Positions 53,508 to 62,621 of a stretch of DNA of 64,000 nucleotides are shown here, one piece after another (position 1 is the stretch's first letter; each line of letters starts with the position of its first letter). Made by a program: the position numbers and the translations under genes. The DNA comes from DAIDKA01 sp963726995 (GTDB taxonomy: Bacteria; Pseudomonadota; Gammaproteobacteria; Steroidobacterales; Steroidobacteraceae). The stretch is from contig CAVSEP010000007.1 of assembly GCA_963726995.1 (NCBI GenBank), positions 1 through 64,000 of the forward strand. Direction: 5' to 3'. The notes under the pieces are model-generated. The model saw nothing but the letters and a program-made list of their open reading frames with translations, was not told the DNA's origin and made no database searches.

Positions 53508-54299
53508 ATGAACCGCAGATCCTTTTTGGCGGCTTCGGGCGGCGGCATCGCCGCACTGGGCACGGGCCGTGCGACGCCGGCGGTGCAGAGCCCTGGAAAG
53601 ACCTTCCTGGTCGCGCACGGTGCCTGGTCCGCCGGCTGGGCCTGGAAGAAGATGCATCCGCTCATGACGGCTGCAGGCCATCGCCTGATCACGCCGACCT
53701 ACACCGGTCTGGGTGAGCGCGAACACCTCGCCAATCCATCCATCGACCTGGAGACTCACATTCAGGACATGCTCGGTGTCATCAAGTTTGAGCAGCTCGA
53801 GCACTTCATCCTGATCGGTCACAGCTACGGCGGCATGGTCGCCACGGGCCTGGCCGACCGTGTCCCCGAGCGCGTCTCGCGGCTGATCTATCTGGATGCC
53901 TTCGTACCCCGGGACGGACAAGCGATGGTTGACCTGCTGGGCGCCGAAGCGGCAGCACCACTTCGCGCCACCGGCAAAGCCGGTGAGGACTGGCGGGTGC
54001 CGCCCAGTCCCCTCCCGCCCGACACTTCTGCGGCAGATGCGCAGTGGCTACAGGCACTGCGGCTTCCGCAACCGCTCAAGACGCTGCAGATGCCGGTCCA
54101 TTTGCGTCAGGGCGATACCAGGATTCCGAGATCCTATGTGTACTACACGCGCACCGGCAAAGGCGATCCGTTCCGCCCGTTCGCTGCGCGCGCGAGGGCA
54201 GAAAACTGGGACTATCATGAGCTAGACGCGAGCCATTCCGCCCATGTCACGGCACCGGAGGCATTGATGGCACTGCTGCACTCGATCGTATCGGCCTAG
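53508..54299 (+). CDS. Exported alpha/beta hydrolase
   Basis: The ATG at 53508 follows an aggagg site. The product has an N-terminal twin-arginine signal (MNRRSFLAASGGGIAALGTG), then TFLVAHGAWSAGWAWKKM and the nucleophile elbow LIGHSYGGMVA. LIYLDAFVPRDGQ and a C-terminal LDASHSAHVTAPEAL with the catalytic His complete a small lipase/esterase-like fold of 263 residues. It resembles the AHG(A/S)W group of esterases. The substrate is unknown. Confidence 0.85.
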   Translation: MNRRSFLAASGGGIAALGTGRATPAVQSPGKTFLVAHGAWSAGWAWKKMHPLMTAAGHRLITPTYTGLGEREHLANPSIDLETHIQDMLGVIKFEQLEHFILIGHSYGGMVATGLADRVPERVSRLIYLDAFVPRDGQAMVDLLGAEAAAPLRATGKAGEDWRVPPSPLPPDTSAADAQWLQALRLPQPLKTLQMPVHLRQGDTRIPRSYVYYTRTGKGDPFRPFAARARAENWDYHELDASHSAHVTAPEALMALLHSIVSA

Positions 54300-54344
54300 C
54301 GGCGTACTATTTGCCGCAACCGCCATGGTGCAAGGGGGCTTGGG

Positions 54345-54701
54345 ATGAAGCGGCAGTTCAGATTGGTGATTCTTGCATTCTCCGGCGCATTGGCACTCAG
54401 CGCCTGCGCCACCACCGTGCCGGGACCCGCAAGGGCGGCCGTTTCGGCGAGCCCGAGCGCGCCGGCGGCGGCCGCTCCCGCCTCGGGGAACGCCCCGAAG
54501 GTCTTCGGAAACTACGTCCGCGTGGTGCGCGGCGGGCAGACCCTGTACTGCCAGAAGGACGCCGATACGAGCACGCGAATGGTGCATGAAACCTGTCTCA
54601 CGCAGGCACAGGCCGAAGCGCAGCAGGAAAATGCCCGCAATTTCATGCAAGGTGCGCAGGGCATTGCCACCACGCCGGTCGCCGGCCCGAACGCCCGGTA
54701 G
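54345..54701 (+). CDS. Lipoprotein with a conserved cysteine pair, paralogue of 43188-43604
   Basis: The ATG at 54345 opens a lipoprotein signal (LVILAFSGALALSAC). An alanine/proline linker is followed by GNYVRVVRGGQTLYCQKD and HETCLTQAQAEAQQENARNF. The YC...CLTxAQ spacing is shared with the lipoprotein at 43188-43604. The role is unknown; it precedes another small exported protein by nine bases. Confidence 0.65.
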   Translation: MKRQFRLVILAFSGALALSACATTVPGPARAAVSASPSAPAAAAPASGNAPKVFGNYVRVVRGGQTLYCQKDADTSTRMVHETCLTQAQAEAQQENARNFMQGAQGIATTPVAGPNAR

Positions 54702-54710
54702 CCGCGCGAG

Positions 54711-55178
54711 ATGAGGGAGCTGGCCATGCAGTCGGCCCGCGCGCCGCTTCGCAATGCAATTGTGCTGTGCCTGCTGGCGCTGCGAAGCACCCAGCCGGCC
54801 GTCGCGCAATCGAACGCCGATCCCTGCGAGCGGCTGACTCAGACGGAAGTGAGCGCCGCGACCGGCACCACCATGGGCGCCGGTCACGCCGTGGGCGAGA
54901 CCTGCAATTGGACCGGCATCCCGCGAATCATCGTCTCGCTCTGGTACCCGGGTCCGGGCATGTGGCAGGCCATCCAGCATCCCAAGGCCGCCGTGAAACA
55001 GTCGCCGGCAGCCGGCTTGGGCGATGCGGCCTTCTATGACAGCGCGGGCGGCTTCACCAGCCTGGGGGTCGTGAAAGGCAGCACCGCCTTTGTGGTGAAG
55101 GTCTACGGAATTGCGGATCAGGCCAGGCAGATGTCGATCGAGAAGGCGCTCGCCGCGAACATCCTGGCAAAGCTGTAA
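54711..55178 (+). CDS. Small exported protein
   Basis: The product is 155 residues with a signal peptide (AIVLCLLALRSTQPAVAQ); an internal ATG at 54726 is an alternative start. The mature part has DPCERLTQTEVSAATGTTMGAG and ETCNWTGIPRIIVSLWYPG, a two-cysteine pattern seen in small exported DUF3558-like proteins, and GLGDAAFYDSAGGFTSLGVVKGSTAFVVKV. The family assignment is tentative. Confidence 0.6.
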   Translation: MRELAMQSARAPLRNAIVLCLLALRSTQPAVAQSNADPCERLTQTEVSAATGTTMGAGHAVGETCNWTGIPRIIVSLWYPGPGMWQAIQHPKAAVKQSPAAGLGDAAFYDSAGGFTSLGVVKGSTAFVVKVYGIADQARQMSIEKALAANILAKL

Positions 55179-55355
55179 GCGCAATCGGCAAGGCGGGCCT
55201 GCCGACGGGTCGACCCGATCGCCGTGCTGCGCCGCGGAAAGTGCAATGAATCGCACAGTTTCGACGCCGAGCAGTGGGTTCAGGGGTGCAAAACTGCCAC
55301 ACTTTCAGCGCTCGAACCCGCCGCGGATATCGCCCGGCTACCAGGAGATGAAGCC

Positions 55356-55928
55356 ATGCCGGCCCTTGTCATTGCCACTTTCCTATTCGCCGTCGCGGTG
55401 GGCTATGCCATCACCATCTACAATGGCCTGGTTCGCGTCCGCAACGGAGTCAAGCTCGCCTGGTCGAACATCGACGTCCTGCTGGTCCAGCGTCACGACG
55501 AGTTACCCAAGCTCATCGAGGTCTGCAAGGGCTACATGCAGCATGAACGGGAAACCTTGGACGCCGTGGTGCGCGCCAGGTCCAATGTCGAGGGAGCGCG
55601 AAGCACCGGCAATGTCGTCTCCGTCAGCGTGGCCGAAGGCGCGCTGCGCGCCGGATTGTCGGGGCTGTATGCCGTTGCCGAACGCTATCCGGACCTGAAG
55701 GCGAATGAGCTGTTCAAGAACCTTCAGACTCGCATCAGCGCCCTGGAAACGGCCATCGCGGACCGGCGCGAGATCTACAACGATGCCGTCAACGCCCTCA
55801 ATGTCAGACTCGAGGCGTTTCCCGACGTGCTGATTGCACGCTCCTTCCGCTTCACGGCGGCGCCCATGCTGAAATTCGCGGCCGGCGAAACCGGTGACGT
55901 CGACGTGAAACTCGCCTTCGGACGCTAG
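55356..55928 (+). CDS. lemA: LemA family protein
   Basis: The ATG at 55356 follows aggag; the open frame upstream has no domain. The 190-residue product has one N-terminal anchor (LVIATFLFAVAVGYAITIYNGLV) and the LemA helical bundle (GVKLAWSNIDVLLVQRHDELPKLIEVCKGYM, ANELFKNLQTRISALETAIADRREIYNDAVNALNVRLEAFPD). LemA proteins face the cytosol or periplasm in membrane-repair or signalling roles that are poorly known. The GIDE-domain gene follows after six bases, a common pairing. Confidence 0.9.
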   Translation: MPALVIATFLFAVAVGYAITIYNGLVRVRNGVKLAWSNIDVLLVQRHDELPKLIEVCKGYMQHERETLDAVVRARSNVEGARSTGNVVSVSVAEGALRAGLSGLYAVAERYPDLKANELFKNLQTRISALETAIADRREIYNDAVNALNVRLEAFPDVLIARSFRFTAAPMLKFAAGETGDVDVKLAFGR

Positions 55929-55934
55929 CTTGGG

Positions 55935-56834
55935 ATGGGACATCCGGGCGAAGGTTATTGGATCTTCGCCGCACTGTGCGGCGTGCTGGCGGCCGCGTCC
56001 CTCCTCGCCTGCCTGTCCCGGGTGCGCCGGGATCGCTACATCGGCGACACCCCGCTCGTCAGGATTCGCTCCGCCGCCCAGGGTTATGTGCGGGTGGAAG
56101 GCCGCGCCGAGTCACCACCGGGGGAAGCGCTGCGCTCACCGCTTACCGGCCGGACCTGCGTGTGGTGGGATTACCGGGTCGACTCCAGGCAGACCGATGA
56201 GCGCGGGAAGGTGGAGTATCGCACCATCGAGCAGGCCACCAGCGTGACCCCCTTCGTGCTGGCCGATGCCGACGGCGAGTGCCTGATCGGCCCGGTGGGC
56301 GCGGAAGTCACGGCCACCTGCGATGACCGCTGGTCCGGAATGTCCCTGCGTCCGAGCGGGCCGCCGCCCTTGCGCTCCATTCTCGACCTCGCCGGCGATG
56401 ACGACTATCGGTACCGCGAGCGGCTCATCACGCCCGGCTCGCGGCTCTCGGTGCTCGGCGAACTGCGCTCGCACACCGAATTCGACGCGACCGACCAGAA
56501 GACCCGGGAAATCCTCAGCCAGTGGAAGCGCAACCAACCCGAGTTGCTCAGGCGCTTTGATCTCAATCATGACGGCCAGATCGACGCGGCTGAATGGGAA
56601 GCCGCGCGCGCCGCGGCCCACACGCAGGCCGAGGCGGCGGTGCTGCATTCACCGATTGAGCGCGTCGGTGTCGTCGGACAGACGACCCACGGCGAACCCT
56701 TCCTGATCGCCCCGCTGGACGAGGCTCAGCTGGTGCGGCGCGAAAAGCGCAATGCCCTGTTGCTGCTCATCGCCGGCATGGCGCTGATCGCACTGGCGGT
56801 CTGGGCGCTGTCGAAAGCCCCGCTACCAGCCTGA
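55935..56834 (+). CDS. GIDE-domain membrane protein with an EF-hand insertion
   Basis: The 299-residue protein has an N-terminal helix (IFAALCGVLAAASLLACL). A GIDE-like domain follows (VRIRSAAQGYVRVEGRAES, LRSPLTGRTCVWWDYRVD, DADGECLIGPVGAEV, YRYRERLITPGSRLSVLGEL), and a C-terminal helix (ALLLLIAGMALIALAVWAL) completes it. Inserted between the domain and the last helix is a canonical EF-hand loop, DLNHDGQIDAAE (209-220). GIDE proteins are paired with LemA in many bacteria; their enzymatic role is unproven. The gene overlaps the end of the convergent DUF8021-like gene by 12 bases. Confidence 0.75.
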   Translation: MGHPGEGYWIFAALCGVLAAASLLACLSRVRRDRYIGDTPLVRIRSAAQGYVRVEGRAESPPGEALRSPLTGRTCVWWDYRVDSRQTDERGKVEYRTIEQATSVTPFVLADADGECLIGPVGAEVTATCDDRWSGMSLRPSGPPPLRSILDLAGDDDYRYRERLITPGSRLSVLGELRSHTEFDATDQKTREILSQWKRNQPELLRRFDLNHDGQIDAAEWEAARAAAHTQAEAAVLHSPIERVGVVGQTTHGEPFLIAPLDEAQLVRREKRNALLLLIAGMALIALAVWALSKAPLPA

Positions 56835-57777
56835 CTCCATCCGAAACGGCACCGTGGTCAGGACGGCCTCGATCTGGCGGATCTTGCCCTCCTCGATCTT
56901 GAAGACTTCCGCAATGTAGAAAGTTATCGGCTGCCGGAACGTCGGGGCCACGTCCGCCGGTGCGTGATCCAGCGTCCGCGAGAACTTGGCGTGCGTGCCG
57001 TCGTGATCGAAATACCCCCAGCCGAAGGCCAGGCCCTTGGTGCGGTCCACGATCGAAAAGCGCCGCTCGCGGATATTGGTGACGATGACGGAAAAGCCGG
57101 TGTCGAATTGCGACTTGCAGTCCAGCCACTGCATCGAACCCTGCGGCGAATCCGCATTGTTGGCGGTGACCGTGCCGTTCTCGCGCCGCTGGCACGACGG
57201 CGAAAACGGCACATTGGTGCTGCTGTCCTCATCAGCCATGCCCGTGAAATAGCTGTTGCCGATGCGCGCCAGCTCCGCGCGGCCCAGGCGCTTATCCTGC
57301 GGGATGACCTCCGCCATCCGCGGATTCGGTTCCGTATTTCCCTTGGCGGCCCCTCCCGGGGGACCCGCGCCGGGACCGGCGCTGATGCTGCGATTGATCA
57401 AGGTTTCGATCTGGGAAACCTTGCGGTTCTCTTCGACCTTCAGCCGTACCGCGAACCAGTTGTTGTTGCCGTTCTCGCTGATCCGGCCCAGCAACCCCAC
57501 CTGGCCCGATTCATCGTCGATGACGTTCCAGCCGGTAGGTCGGCAGAGCGGCGGCGGTCTGCCACAGGCCATCCCCCAGATTCAGCCGCACACCGTTTTC
57601 GGTGTACTTCACATTGCGCACAGTCGCCAGTTTCCCCGGGTCGTGACTGACCAGCGCCTGCAGGTAACTGCTCATGACACCGGCGAGGCACTCCCGATCG
57701 CACCCCGGCTGCGCGGCGCCTGCCCCGGTCGCGCCCCATACCAGGGCGCTCGCAAGTCCGACGGCTAATGGTCTCAT
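56823..57777 (-). pseudogene. Secreted DUF8021-like protein with one frameshift
   Basis: The N-terminus (ATG at 57777) has a signal peptide ending GATGAGA, then CDRECLAGVMSSYLQALVSHDPGKLATVRNVKYTENG and LNLGDGLWQTAAALPT. The rest continues in another frame as GWNVIDDESGQVGLLGRISENGNNNWFAVRLKVE, later VPFSPSCQRRENG and a strand-rich end. A single indel near 57535 separates the two. Similar secreted domains are frequent in fungi and in some proteobacteria; the function is unknown. Confidence 0.6.
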
Positions 57778-57864
57778 GGCTCCCCCTACCTCGAATTGTG
57801 CAGCGAGGTTAGCCGTTCGGGGTGCCGCGCGCCAGCCGTGGATGCGGCCGGCCAGCGGTTGGAA

Positions 57865-58860
57865 TCAGGCGATTTGCGCCTCGATGATCGAGGACCAGGC
57901 GCCGGCGGGAATCACCCGCGTCAGTCGCAGGCCGGCGCGCGTCAACACCGAGTCCCACTCTGCCTGCGTGCGCTCCCGTCCGGTGGCCATCACCAGCATT
58001 TCGATGTCCAGATCCTTCACGAAATCGTTGCGGGTCTCGGCACGGACGATACCTTCCACCAGCAGCACTCTTGCCGCACGGGGCGCGTTGGATTTCAGAT
58101 TCGACAGAATGGCCACGGCTTCGTCGTCAGACCAGTCATGCAGTACCGTCATCATCAGGTAGGCATCGCAAGGTGGAATGGGATCCTTGAAGAAATCCCC
58201 ACCCGCGTAGGTGACGCGCGGATCGGCACGCTGACGGGCCAGGTCAATGACCTGTGGCAGATCGAACAGGACCCCGCGCGAACCTGTGGCCTGATCGAGC
58301 ACGCCGTGCAGCAGATGACCCAGCCCGCCGCCGATGTCGCCGATGGTCTTGAAACCTCTAAAATCGTAGGCCTCAACCACCGGGCCGACCTGAGCAAAGG
58401 ACTTGCCGGCCATGGCTTCATGGAACAGGCGCGCCTGTTCCGGATGGGCCCGCAGGTGCGGAAAGAGACCGCCATCGGTCACGGTCGCAATCGCCGGGGT
58501 ACCCGTTCTCAGGGTGACATCAAGCTCGCGATAGGCATCCCAGTGAACCTTCAGGCCCATCATGCGTGCCAGGGATCGGGTCGAACCGCCCGCATCCGAG
58601 CGCAGAGTCCGGGAGGCTGCATTGTGGGAGTAACGCTGCCCGTCGTACACGAACACGCCATGGTTCGCGAGGGCCCGCAGGATGCGGTTCAGCGCGGAGG
58701 ATTGAACCCCGCAGGCCTTGGCCAGACTGTCCGCCGTTTCCGGCGCATCCCCCAAGTGGTCGGCGACCCCGAACTCCGCCACCAGGTGCAGGCAGCGTGA
58801 GGCCCAGTAGGCGACCGCGAGATCCTGGATGACTTGGGCCGGTGGCAGCTCCTCGCTCAT
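57865..58860 (-). CDS. SAM-dependent O-methyltransferase, plant/ASMT type
   Basis: This 331-residue protein has an N-terminal winged-helix dimerisation domain (YWASRCLHLVAEFGVADHL, SSALNRILRALANHGVFVYDGQRYSHN). A Rossmann methyltransferase domain follows, with TIGDIGGGLGHLL as the SAM motif, GVLFDLPQVIDLA and MMTVLHDWSDDEAVAILSN, the last including the His-Asp catalytic region of this class. It methylates hydroxyl groups of small aromatic molecules. The second methyltransferase gene ends three bases before its start. Confidence 0.85.
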   Translation of the reverse strand: MSEELPPAQVIQDLAVAYWASRCLHLVAEFGVADHLGDAPETADSLAKACGVQSSALNRILRALANHGVFVYDGQRYSHNAASRTLRSDAGGSTRSLARMMGLKVHWDAYRELDVTLRTGTPAIATVTDGGLFPHLRAHPEQARLFHEAMAGKSFAQVGPVVEAYDFRGFKTIGDIGGGLGHLLHGVLDQATGSRGVLFDLPQVIDLARQRADPRVTYAGGDFFKDPIPPCDAYLMMTVLHDWSDDEAVAILSNLKSNAPRAARVLLVEGIVRAETRNDFVKDLDIEMLVMATGRERTQAEWDSVLTRAGLRLTRVIPAGAWSSIIEAQIA

Positions 58861-58863
58861 CGC

Positions 58864-60033
58864 TCAGTCCCGACGGCGCGTGACGACAAACGCCTCATCG
58901 TTGAACCACAGACCGCCATGCTTCTGCAGCACCATTTGGGTGGCCGCCAGGTACGCCCCATTGGTCACCACGGCATCCAGCCGTTCGTCCTCGATCTGGT
59001 TGACGTAGATGGCGGCGTTCCAGGCGGCAAACAGGGTTGAGGTTCCGATCCGGTTGCCGATTTCCGAAGGCAGAGTGTGCATCTCGTAGCGGAACACCGC
59101 CTTTTCGTCGGGCAGCGCGGTCAGGTTGAATTCACGGGCCTCGCGGCCCAGATCCCGGCGAAGTGTGCTGAGCAGCTCGTGCCGATCGACCTGGAAGGGA
59201 TGCTCGTCAGGCCAAAGCTGCTGGATGACCTCCAGGCCCGGATCACGGCCGCAGGACTGGATAGCCAGCAGCCGACCGCCCGGCGCGAGGCTGCGCGCCA
59301 GCGGCATAAGCACCTTCTGCACCTTGAATTCAGCGCCCATGCGCGCCCGCCAGGGCTGCGAGGCCAGCACCAGATCGTAATGCTCGAACAGCTGGCCGGG
59401 TTTGGGTATCGCCGCATCCAGCAGGAACTTGTGATCCTCGCGGTAGATCACCAGTACGGTCGGCCGCACTACCTTGGGATTTCCGGTCTTGGCGCTGGGC
59501 GTGGTTTGCCAGCCGTTCACCAGCGCAGCGCCGAGTTCCTCGATCTGCTCGGCGTACTCGTGGGCCGTCGAGCCGGTCAGGCGGACCTCCTGCCAATTCA
59601 GCGCCGCGGCCGCCTGGGCGTCACGGGGCATGAGGCGCGGCGCCTCCGCGTAGTTGAGGTTGGTGACCACGAATACCGTCGCCGGATGCTCGAACAGCCG
59701 GTCAGGGAGCTTCTCCAACCCCAGGCGCACGTCCTCGAGGCTGATTTCCTTGGCCACCACGAACAACGGGATATTCGGAAACAGGCGATGCGTGGCACGC
59801 ATGACGCGCGTTATCACGGTGCCATCGCCCATGCCCGCATCGAAGATGCGCAGCGCCGGCGGTGTGGGCCGCAGCAGGCTCACTTCATGGGTCGCCCGCC
59901 GGGCAATCGCCGACTTCTCATTACAGGTCGTGACGAAGGCCAGATACTTCTGGCGATTGTCGTAGAAACGGAACGGCGGTGAGGAGTCCACGGTCATGCC
60001 TGCTCTTTGTTCCGGGCTCAGCTGCGCGTTCAT
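58864..60033 (-). CDS. SAM-dependent methyltransferase-like protein
   Basis: The ATG at 60033 starts NAQLSPEQRAGMTVDSSPPFRFYDNRQKYLAFV; the 28 codons upstream in frame overlap the TonB receptor gene and are unlikely. ALRIFDAGMGDGTVITRVMR is the SAM-binding motif. Later DLVLASQPWRARMG and LAPGGRLLAIQSCGRDPGLEVI match the middle of class I methyltransferases. The 389-residue length and the C-terminal half have no named counterpart. It lies between the TonB receptor and the O-methyltransferase in one direction, so the three are probably an operon. Confidence 0.7.
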   Translation of the reverse strand: MNAQLSPEQRAGMTVDSSPPFRFYDNRQKYLAFVTTCNEKSAIARRATHEVSLLRPTPPALRIFDAGMGDGTVITRVMRATHRLFPNIPLFVVAKEISLEDVRLGLEKLPDRLFEHPATVFVVTNLNYAEAPRLMPRDAQAAAALNWQEVRLTGSTAHEYAEQIEELGAALVNGWQTTPSAKTGNPKVVRPTVLVIYREDHKFLLDAAIPKPGQLFEHYDLVLASQPWRARMGAEFKVQKVLMPLARSLAPGGRLLAIQSCGRDPGLEVIQQLWPDEHPFQVDRHELLSTLRRDLGREAREFNLTALPDEKAVFRYEMHTLPSEIGNRIGTSTLFAAWNAAIYVNQIEDERLDAVVTNGAYLAATQMVLQKHGGLWFNDEAFVVTRRRD

Positions 60034-60037
60034 GGGA

Positions 60038-62335
60038 TCAGAAATGATACTCAACGTCGACGCCGTAGCGACGCGGCAGCGCCCGCCACAGGAACCCGCC
60101 GGTGGAGAATTCCGCATTGTAGATCTTGTTGGTCAGATTCTTCGACCACGCCGTGACCGACCACCTGTCGGACTCGAGGCCGGCGCGCAGGTCGACCAGG
60201 CTCACCGGGTTTCGCGAAGTCACGTTGTACGGATCCCAGTAGGTGCGGCCGATTTCCTGGAAGTCCACGCGCACCGTGCCGTTGAGTCCGTCGTGAATCG
60301 GCTGACGGTACTGCGCTCCGGCATTGAAGGTGTTCTTCGACACCAGCGGCGGCTGCTTGCCGATGACGCTCGGGTCCTCCATGGCGGTGATCTTGCTGCT
60401 CACGATATCGCCGACACTGGCATACAGATCCAGCCGGTCCGTCGCCTTCGCCGTCACCTCCAGCTCAAAGCCGCTGTACTTGGCATCAAGGTTGCCGAGG
60501 TTCTGCGTCGAGGTGGTGGCATCGTAGAAGAAGAAGTAGCCGTTGTGCGACTTGGTGTCGAAGTAGCTCGCATTGACGCGCACGCGGTGATCGAGGAACT
60601 CGCTCTTCACACCCCCTTCCCAGGTGTCCGCGATTTCGGCGTTGAACAGGTCGTGAACGCCCTTCTGGCCATCGGCCAGCGCCACGGCGCCGACGCCCGT
60701 CTGGTTGAACCCGCCGCTGCGGAATCCACGGCTCCACCCGCCATAGATCGTGAGATCGTCGGTGGGCTTGTAGCGAACGGTTGCCTTGGGCTGCGCCGCA
60801 TCCCAGGTTTGATCGCGCACGTCGCCCGTCTTGGCCACGGTGCCGGGAGGAATGAAGGCCGTCGGGGTCAGCGTGGTGTTCGCGCGTGAGTCGCGATCGT
60901 AACGGATCGCCGCATCGAATTCCCACTGCGGGTTCAGCTCATAGTTCGCATCCGCGAATACCGCCCAGGCGTTGTTGCTCTGCGAATCAGCCAGGAACGT
61001 CACATTGTTGCCGTTCGCAAAGGGATCGGCGGGATTGACGTTCGGGGTGAAGAAGACCGCCGGCACGCCGGTGCCTCGATCCACCAGATTGCCGGTGGAA
61101 ATGAACCGGTCGGTGTGCACGATGTAGAAGCCGCCGATCCATGAGAAGCCGCTGCTCTTCGGGGAAGTGAAACGCAACTCTTCGCTGATGGTCTTTTCCT
61201 CGATGAACTGACTCTGGCTTTCATCGAGGGTCCCGCCCAGTCCTGCCGGGATGCCGGCAAAGAAGTAGTTATAGGCAATGGACGTGTTTACCGGGCGGAA
61301 ATCGTAGGCATCACCGGTATCGAATTCCTTGGTGTGGTTGTAGTTCGTGGTCGACGTGACGGTGCCGAAATCCTGGTTGAAGTCCAGCTTCAGCGCCGCA
61401 TCCGCGATGTAGCGGTGATCCGCGCCCAGATTATTGTTCTGGATTGGACTGGTCACATCGTTCGCATTCGGCGGCGTGGTGAAACTGCTGAACACATTCG
61501 CTTCGTCGCTGCGCGGAATTACATAGTAGTAGGCCGTGGTGTTGACCTGGTTGTAGAACAGCCGCAGGTCGGCGCTGAACATTTCCGAAGGCTTGTAGAG
61601 CAGGCGCAGGCGCGCCGAGTAATCCTCGTCCGGATCGGCCTTCTTGTTCAGGTAGGTGTTCTGCAGAAAGCCATCGGTATTGTAGTAGTTGACCGAGGCG
61701 CGGTAGCGCAGCGTGCCGGCGTTGTCGATCGGGCCGCTCACGGCCAGCTGCCCCTTTTCGGACACCCCGTTGCCGATGCCGGCCCGGGCACTGCCCTCGA
61801 AATGATCGGACGGATCCGCGGTGTCGATGATGATGGCGCCGCCGATGGCATCGCGGCCATACAAGGCGCCCTGCGGCCCTTTGAGGACCTGGATCTGCTT
61901 GATGTCGACCAGTTCCTGATTGAACTCGTACGGGTTGGTCTCCAGCACTCCATCGACCAGCACCGCGACCGAGGGCTCGCTGTTGCGCGCCTGGGAGATG
62001 CCGCGAACCGTGATGAAGGCGTTGCCGACGTTCTGCACTTCGACCAGGGTCATGTTCGGGACCATCGCGATGAAGTCGCGGGGGTTCTCGATACCCGCGG
62101 CGCGAATCTCCTGCGCGGTGAATGCATCCACCGTGATCGGCACGTTCTGGAAGGACTCGCTGCGTTTTCTGGCGGTAACGACCACCTCTTCCAGCTTGGT
62201 CGAATTCTCGCCCTGATCCGCGCCGGCGGCGCCCGTCCCGGCGGGCGTGGTTTGTCCCCATGCCGAGGCCGCAATCGCTACCAGACCCGGCACGAACGCC
62301 CATACCGGATCGACCTTGCGAATCAATGCAAACAT
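60038..62335 (-). CDS. TonB-dependent outer-membrane receptor
   Basis: The 765-residue protein has a signal peptide, a TonB box-like region (LEEVVVTARKR) and a plug domain (NVPITVDAFTAQEIRAAGIENPRDF, ITVRGISQARNSEPSVAVLVDGV, ILKG-like QVLKGPQGALYGRDAIGGAI). A 22-stranded barrel ends RRYGVDVEYHF with the terminal aromatic. It belongs to the large sphingomonad/caulobacter-type receptor group that imports aromatic, steroid or oligosaccharide compounds; the ligand is unknown. Two palindromes in front of it suggest specific regulation. Confidence 0.9.
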   Translation of the reverse strand: MFALIRKVDPVWAFVPGLVAIAASAWGQTTPAGTGAAGADQGENSTKLEEVVVTARKRSESFQNVPITVDAFTAQEIRAAGIENPRDFIAMVPNMTLVEVQNVGNAFITVRGISQARNSEPSVAVLVDGVLETNPYEFNQELVDIKQIQVLKGPQGALYGRDAIGGAIIIDTADPSDHFEGSARAGIGNGVSEKGQLAVSGPIDNAGTLRYRASVNYYNTDGFLQNTYLNKKADPDEDYSARLRLLYKPSEMFSADLRLFYNQVNTTAYYYVIPRSDEANVFSSFTTPPNANDVTSPIQNNNLGADHRYIADAALKLDFNQDFGTVTSTTNYNHTKEFDTGDAYDFRPVNTSIAYNYFFAGIPAGLGGTLDESQSQFIEEKTISEELRFTSPKSSGFSWIGGFYIVHTDRFISTGNLVDRGTGVPAVFFTPNVNPADPFANGNNVTFLADSQSNNAWAVFADANYELNPQWEFDAAIRYDRDSRANTTLTPTAFIPPGTVAKTGDVRDQTWDAAQPKATVRYKPTDDLTIYGGWSRGFRSGGFNQTGVGAVALADGQKGVHDLFNAEIADTWEGGVKSEFLDHRVRVNASYFDTKSHNGYFFFYDATTSTQNLGNLDAKYSGFELEVTAKATDRLDLYASVGDIVSSKITAMEDPSVIGKQPPLVSKNTFNAGAQYRQPIHDGLNGTVRVDFQEIGRTYWDPYNVTSRNPVSLVDLRAGLESDRWSVTAWSKNLTNKIYNAEFSTGGFLWRALPRRYGVDVEYHF

Positions 62336-62350
62336 ATGACCCCCTCGACG

Positions 62351-62371
62351 AGATTTCGGATATCGAAATCT
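62351..62371. promoter_or_regulatory. Inverted repeat in front of the TonB receptor gene
   Basis: Arms agatttcg (62351-62358) and cgaaatct (62364-62371) are perfect 8-base inverted repeats around gatat. The site lies 16 bases before the receptor ATG, so a bound dimer would block translation start or transcription. No regulator gene is next to it. Confidence 0.5.
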
Positions 62372-62437
62372 ATGTCGTTATGCGAAACCATAGTGGGCTT
62401 TATTTTGTACCAGCGTCAAGCGGTGGTGGAAGTGCCT

Positions 62438-62451
62438 TTTGATTAATCAAA
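62438..62451. promoter_or_regulatory. Second palindrome in the TonB receptor/MFS divergent region
   Basis: The sequence tttgattaatcaaa is a perfect 14-base palindrome about 100 bases upstream of the receptor gene and 170 bases upstream of the transporter gene. It is a plausible operator shared by both divergent genes. Confidence 0.5.
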
Positions 62452-62621
62452 CCGCCCGCTGTGCAAGGCGCCACCGGCACCCGCGGCCGGATCGCCAAGT
62501 GTCCGCATCGATTGACCGGCGTATGACGATTGGCTGATGATGCGGGGCCAATAACATGCACCGCAGCGCCAATGCTGCGAGTGCGCAATAGAAAACGCCC
62601 GCGCCAGATCAAGGGGGAAGC

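Noticed and set aside
56818..56829. ccccgctacca, another apparent tRNA-fMet end
   Set aside because: It lies inside the coding end of the GIDE-domain gene and only about ten bases match, so it is a chance hit in GC-rich DNA.
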